Shown here: in pieces, positions 60,527 to 64,000 of the stretch
Layout of the letters: each line of letters starts with the position of its first letter
Position numbering within the stretch: position 1 is the first letter of the stretch
Position numbers and translations under genes: made by a program
Assembly: GCA_902592675.1 (NCBI GenBank)
Contig: CACJFJ010000001.1
Coordinates: 124,001-188,000 of the forward strand
Length of the DNA stretch: 64,000 nt
From: an uncultured Pelagibacteraceae bacterium
Lineage (GTDB): Bacteria; Pseudomonadota; Alphaproteobacteria; Pelagibacterales; Pelagibacteraceae
Reading direction: 5' to 3'
The notes under the pieces: generated by a model
What the model was told of the DNA's origin: nothing
Seen by the model: only the letters and a program-made list of their open reading frames with translations
Database searches by the model: none

Positions 60527-61677
60527 TATCTTCTGAATCTTAAATTATTTCGACTTAAATCGCTTATTTTTGTGCAGCCCATAAGTTTCATATCACGTTC
60601 TAATTCAGATCTGTACTTTTCTAATGCTCTCTCAACTCCAGCTTGGCCAGCAGCTGCTAGAGCATAAAGATAAAGTCTACCACCTGAACATGCTTTCGCA
60701 CCTAATGATAATGCTTTTAACATATGAGTTCCTCTATGAATTCCACCTTCACAAATAACATCAAGCTTGTCACCGACTGCATCAACAATTTCTGCAAGTT
60801 GATCAAAAGGCGCTCTAGATCCATCTAATTGTCTTCCGCCATGATTTGATACCATTATACCTGTGCATCCTATGTCTACTGCTCTTTTTGCATCCTCTAC
60901 ACTCATAATTCCTTTAAGAGCGAAATGACCTCCCCATTTAGAACAAAGATTTTCAGCATCTTTCCAATTCATAGATTGATCCAACATAGTTGAAAAATAA
61001 TTTCCAATTGATGAATTAACATCGGTACCTTCTTTCACAAAATCTTGAAGATGGGGCAGTTCAAACTTACCTTTAGTCAAATAGTTTATTCCCCACATCG
61101 GCTTCGTAGCAAAACTATATAAACTTGCTAGAGTTAACTTTGGTGGAGAGGTAAATCCCGTCCTTAAGTCTCTCTCTCTATTTCCTCCAGTAATAGTATC
61201 AACTGTTAAAGCCATCACATCAAAATTTGCAGCTTTTGCTCTTTCCAGACAAGAGTCGTTTAAACCTCTATCTTTATGAAAATAAAACTGAAACATTTTA
61301 GGTGTATCAATCATTGAAGAAATTTCCTCAACACTAACAGTGGCTAAAGCAGAAACACCGAACATAGTATTAAATTTTTTTGCAGCTTTTCCAACCGCTC
61401 TTTCTCCATCGTAATGGAAAAGTCTTTGTAAAGCTGTTGGTGATAAGTAAAAAGGTAAATCTAATTTTTTTCCGAATATTGTAGTAGACAAATCAACTTC
61501 TTCAACGCCCCTTAAAACATTGGGTACCAAATCTACATCATCAAATGCGCTAGTGTTTCTAGCATATGTAATTTCATCATCTGCTGCCCCATCAATATAA
61601 TGAAAGATAGGTGATGGCAGCTTTTTTTGAGCTAATTTTCTAAAATCACTGAAATTGTGACAATCTTTTAAATTCAT
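60526..61677 (-). CDS. FMN-dependent L-2-hydroxyacid dehydrogenase, copy 1 (LldD-like)
   Basis: The 383-aa protein has the same length and layout as its downstream paralogue: SPIFHYIDGAADDEITYARN, ALTVDTITGGNRERDLR, SNHGGRQLDGSRAPFDQ (catalytic His and Arg) and ICEGGIHRGTHMLKALSLGA. The FMN-binding segment differs (EGGIHRG here, DGGVRRG in the copy), and the middle regions (around residues 200-235) diverge, so substrates may differ. It is the first gene of the oxidase pair, nine bases after a PagL-like gene. Confidence 0.9.
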   Translation of the reverse strand: MNLKDCHNFSDFRKLAQKKLPSPIFHYIDGAADDEITYARNTSAFDDVDLVPNVLRGVEEVDLSTTIFGKKLDLPFYLSPTALQRLFHYDGERAVGKAAKKFNTMFGVSALATVSVEEISSMIDTPKMFQFYFHKDRGLNDSCLERAKAANFDVMALTVDTITGGNRERDLRTGFTSPPKLTLASLYSFATKPMWGINYLTKGKFELPHLQDFVKEGTDVNSSIGNYFSTMLDQSMNWKDAENLCSKWGGHFALKGIMSVEDAKRAVDIGCTGIMVSNHGGRQLDGSRAPFDQLAEIVDAVGDKLDVICEGGIHRGTHMLKALSLGAKACSGGRLYLYALAAAGQAGVERALEKYRSELERDMKLMGCTKISDLSRNNLRFRR

Positions 61678-61685
61678 AAGAAACG

Positions 61686-62207
61686 TTAAAACTTTTTGAG
61701 AAAATTAAACATATAACTATTTGCCCCAGGATTTTTATCTCCTAAACTTGCATTTGACAAATGGTTATAGGATAAACCAAATTGACTATTTTTAGGTAAT
61801 TCTAAAGAAAGTTGTAATTCACTTTTAAATTCTAACGCATGACCCAAATCTTTCCCATTTCCCTCATTATAATAGCCTGGGGTAAAACTTGGAGTAAAAT
61901 TTAATGATCCTATTTTATAATGCGCCTGAACACCTGTATAAAAATACGTTGCATTATCAGCGGTAATCATGGCTCCAGTAACTGGAGATAAATTTCCAAG
62001 AAAAGTATCTCTATTTAAATCTTCATTCTGATGTTGAAAACCAATCAATGTCGATCTTTTCCCATCATCACTAAAATCAAACATTCCAGTATATATGTTA
62101 AATTCTGTATTTTTATTTTTTACATTTTTAATCTCTTCTGCTTGTAATGAAAAAGAGAATAAGAAAAATAAAGTAATAAATAATAACTTTTTTAAATTCA
62201 TAAGCAT
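61686..62207 (-). CDS. PagL-like outer-membrane beta-barrel (lipid A deacylase-like)
   Basis: The 173-aa protein has a signal peptide (residues 3-24, ending LQAEE) and alternating beta-barrel-like segments ending in Phe. Near the C-terminus is YNHLSNASLGDKNPGANSY, which resembles the PagL/acyloxyacyl hydrolase motif with its catalytic His and Ser (HxSN). The acidic partner expected 12 residues after the Ser appears to be Asn. It could be a catalytically altered PagL or a structural barrel. ATG at 62207 is used; the Met at residue 3 is an alternative. Confidence 0.65.
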   Translation of the reverse strand: MLMNLKKLLFITLFFLFSFSLQAEEIKNVKNKNTEFNIYTGMFDFSDDGKRSTLIGFQHQNEDLNRDTFLGNLSPVTGAMITADNATYFYTGVQAHYKIGSLNFTPSFTPGYYNEGNGKDLGHALEFKSELQLSLELPKNSQFGLSYNHLSNASLGDKNPGANSYMFNFLKKF

Positions 62208-62214
62208 TAATAAT

Positions 62215-62580
62215 TTAATTTTTTTTTATAATAAATAATTTAAAAATTATTGCACCCCCAATAATAAACATCAAAATTGGCAATAACCAAAGAAAATAAG
62301 TGTTTTTATTAAATTTGGGATCATACAATATCCATTCACCATATTTTTCCTGTAAAAAATCATAAATTTGTTCCTCACTATTACCACTTTCTAATTTCTT
62401 CTTTACGACTAACTTTAAACTATTAGCAAATTCAGAATCTGAGTCGTAAATTGATTGTCCCTGACAAATTAAACAACGAAGATTTTTTGTAATTTTTTTT
62501 TCCAGATTTATATCCTGAGCATAAATTGTATTATAATTAATTACAAAGAAAGTAATAATTAAGTATTTAAAAAGTTTCAT
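62215..62580 (-). CDS. ccmH: Cytochrome c maturation protein CcmH (N-terminal domain)
   Basis: The 121-aa protein has a signal peptide, the redox motif LRCLICQGQSIYDSDSEFA (the LRCxxCQ signature, about residues 33-52) and one C-terminal membrane helix. It reduces apocytochrome c thiols for haem attachment. Only the short CcmH domain is present, without the TPR (CcmI) extension. It overlaps ccmG by four bases. Confidence 0.93.
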   Translation of the reverse strand: MKLFKYLIITFFVINYNTIYAQDINLEKKITKNLRCLICQGQSIYDSDSEFANSLKLVVKKKLESGNSEEQIYDFLQEKYGEWILYDPKFNKNTYFLWLLPILMFIIGGAIIFKLFIIKKN

Positions 62581-63095
62581 TTTAAAATTTCTTTAATTTC
62601 TAAGATAGAATTTTCGTCAATTGGTCCAATTATTTTTTTTACAATTTTTTTGTCATAGATTAGAAAGGTTTCTGGAACACCATATGCTCCCCAATCAATA
62701 GCTATAGTACCATCCGAGTCTTTTAAAATGATTTTGTATGGACTTTTTAATTCGTCTAAAAATTTTTTTGCATTTAGATGATTATCTTTATAATTAAGTC
62801 CTATTATATCTATTAATTTTTCTTTTTTTAAATTCATTAAGAACCTATGTTCCTCTCTGCATGGAACACACCAAGAAGCCCAAATGTTTAATAAGTAAAA
62901 TTTATCTTTAAAAAAAATATCATTAGAGTTTATAGTTTTGTTATTTTCAAAATTTATTGCTTGAAATTCTGGTATATCTATTTGAGCTTGAACATTGGGA
63001 GTATAAATATTTGAATTTTTTAAACCTTTGTAAAAAACAAAAAAAATTATTAAAAAAACAAATATCAAAAAAAATGGATAAATCTTAATTTTCAT
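62577..63095 (-). CDS. ccmG: Thiol:disulfide interchange protein CcmG/DsbE
   Basis: The 172-aa protein has an N-terminal membrane anchor (about residues 6-25) and a periplasmic thioredoxin fold. The active site is NIWASWCVPCREEH and the cis-Pro region is GAYGVPETFLIYD. It feeds reducing power to the CcmH/apocytochrome step. It overlaps ccmH by four bases and ccmF by 11 bases. Confidence 0.95.
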   Translation of the reverse strand: MKIKIYPFFLIFVFLIIFFVFYKGLKNSNIYTPNVQAQIDIPEFQAINFENNKTINSNDIFFKDKFYLLNIWASWCVPCREEHRFLMNLKKEKLIDIIGLNYKDNHLNAKKFLDELKSPYKIILKDSDGTIAIDWGAYGVPETFLIYDKKIVKKIIGPIDENSILEIKEILK

Positions 63096-63999
63096 ATCTT
63101 TTTTTAAAAAAACTTATCAAACCTCCAAAAGAAATTAGTATTACTGAAATCCAAATCCATAACATAAAAGGTTTAATTTGATATCTAATATTAAAATACT
63201 CTTTATTTTGAACTGAATTCATGGTCATAAATTTGTCAGTTAATAAATTTGTTTTTATATCAGCTTCACTAGTGACAATATTTGGTTGATTATAAATTCT
63301 TAATTCAGGGCTCATAATTGAATAATTCCCATTTGAATCAATAATTTCAAATTCCCCAATAATTGCTTTATAATTTTGTTCATCCTTTTGATTTATATTT
63401 TTAAAATTAATTTTAAATTTATCAGAAATAAAAGTTTCACCAATTTTCAAGTTCGTAATTATTTCGCTAGAAAAAATATTATTAAATAAAATGCTTAATA
63501 TTAATAAACTAAATCCGAAATGAGCAATATTTTGAGACAAATTGCTAAATCTTTTTTTAAAAAAGTCCCTGACTGTTATAAAAAATAAGAAAAATGCAGC
63601 AGTTAACAAAATTGTATTTGTAAAAAAATTTATACTTAAATTTTTTACAATTATGACTGTTAATATAAAAGAAATAAGCAAAAACAAAATCAAATATAAT
63701 TTATTTTTTAAATCTGATTTAATCCACTTTAGTTGTGGACCTATTGCCATGAATATTAAGAAAGGAATTAAAAAAGGTATAATGAGTTTATGAAAAAAAG
63801 GTGGTCCAACAGATATTTTTTCTGAAGTTATAACCTCTAAAAAAATGGGATATACAGTTCCAATTAAAACAACAACAAGAAAATACATCATAAACCAATT
63901 GTTTATTAAAATTGCAGTTTCTTTACTCACCCAATTTAAATTGATTAGAATTTTATTTTCATTTTTTTGAAAAAAGAAGAAAACAAAAAATGACAAAAA
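63085..63999 (-). CDS. ccmF: Cytochrome c haem lyase subunit CcmF, C-terminal part (5' end outside window)
   Basis: The frame is open to the window edge, so only about 304 C-terminal residues are visible. They contain several membrane helices, LIGTVYPIFLEVITSEKISVG and PFFHKLIIPFLIP (the CcmF His region), and a periplasmic domain with GEFEI, SPELRIYNQPNIVTSEADI and the final helix IWISVILISFGGLISFFKKR. These are CcmF features. It attaches haem to apocytochromes c together with CcmH. The order ccmF-ccmG-ccmH is standard. Confidence 0.92.
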   Translation of the reverse strand, partial: FLSFFVFFFFQKNENKILINLNWVSKETAILINNWFMMYFLVVVLIGTVYPIFLEVITSEKISVGPPFFHKLIIPFLIPFLIFMAIGPQLKWIKSDLKNKLYLILFLLISFILTVIIVKNLSINFFTNTILLTAAFFLFFITVRDFFKKRFSNLSQNIAHFGFSLLILSILFNNIFSSEIITNLKIGETFISDKFKINFKNINQKDEQNYKAIIGEFEIIDSNGNYSIMSPELRIYNQPNIVTSEADIKTNLLTDKFMTMNSVQNKEYFNIRYQIKPFMLWIWISVILISFGGLISFFKKRYEN

Positions 64000-64000
64000 T

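Overview
The window is a compact, strongly A+T-rich stretch of an alphaproteobacterium of the SAR11 clade (Candidatus Pelagibacter or a close relative). The call rests on very short or negative intergenic distances, a SAM-II riboswitch in front of metX, a DmdA-type DMSP demethylase with dmdB and dmdC beside it, SAR11-like Lys/Glu-rich tails on ribosomal proteins, and the general gene content. No phage genes, insertion sequences, CRISPR array, tRNA or rRNA were found. No gene-free stretch exceeds about 200 bases.

Layout. 1-1373 (+): the end of an AmpG-type muropeptide permease and an NlpC/P60 peptidase. 1370-3348 (-): tyrA and hisC. 3349-10591 and on to 12572 (+): a promoter and SAM-II riboswitch, metX-metW-gloB, then rplU-rpmA-obg-proB-proA-nadD-rsfS-ctpA-rppH. 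The obg reading frame is broken near its 3' end by an apparent one-base insertion in an A7 run. 12565-17354 (-): the F1 ATP synthase operon atpHAGDC. 17464-20742 (-): priA, and separately a membrane-anchored PQQ-dehydrogenase-like protein adjoining lpdA.

20743-35160 (-): an almost complete block of TCA-cycle genes (asd, sdhCDAB, mmsA, mdh, sucCDAB, lpdA), packed with overlaps. 35176-40448 (-): a DMSP demethylation cluster, dmdC-dmdB-alpha/beta hydrolase-dmdA. It turns DMSP-derived methylmercaptopropionate into methylthioacryloyl-CoA and perhaps beyond. There is no dmdD here; an alpha/beta hydrolase sits in the cluster instead. 40475-46763 (-): leuCDB, then rplS, trmD, rpsP and ffh. S16 carries a 30-nt tandem repeat coding a [10 protein letters not shown] tail, and rimM is absent from its usual slot. 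46764-46924 is a divergent intergenic region with three consecutive stem-loops reading toward ffh; I regard it as a candidate uncharacterised structured RNA leader. 46925-48666 (+): dapF-ftsY.

48659-61677 (-): an unknown secreted protein, an alpha/beta hydrolase, a DMT permease, a small membrane protein, and then a coherent catabolic module. That module holds an amidase, a DctPQM TRAP transporter with a strong intrinsic terminator between dctP and dctQ, a D-2-hydroxyacid dehydrogenase, a GlcD-like FAD oxidase, a class I aminotransferase and two tandem FMN-dependent 2-hydroxyacid dehydrogenases. Together these look like an import-and-oxidise system for 2-hydroxy or 2-oxo acids. 61686-63999 (-): a PagL-like outer-membrane beta-barrel and the cytochrome c maturation genes ccmF (cut by the window end), ccmG and ccmH.
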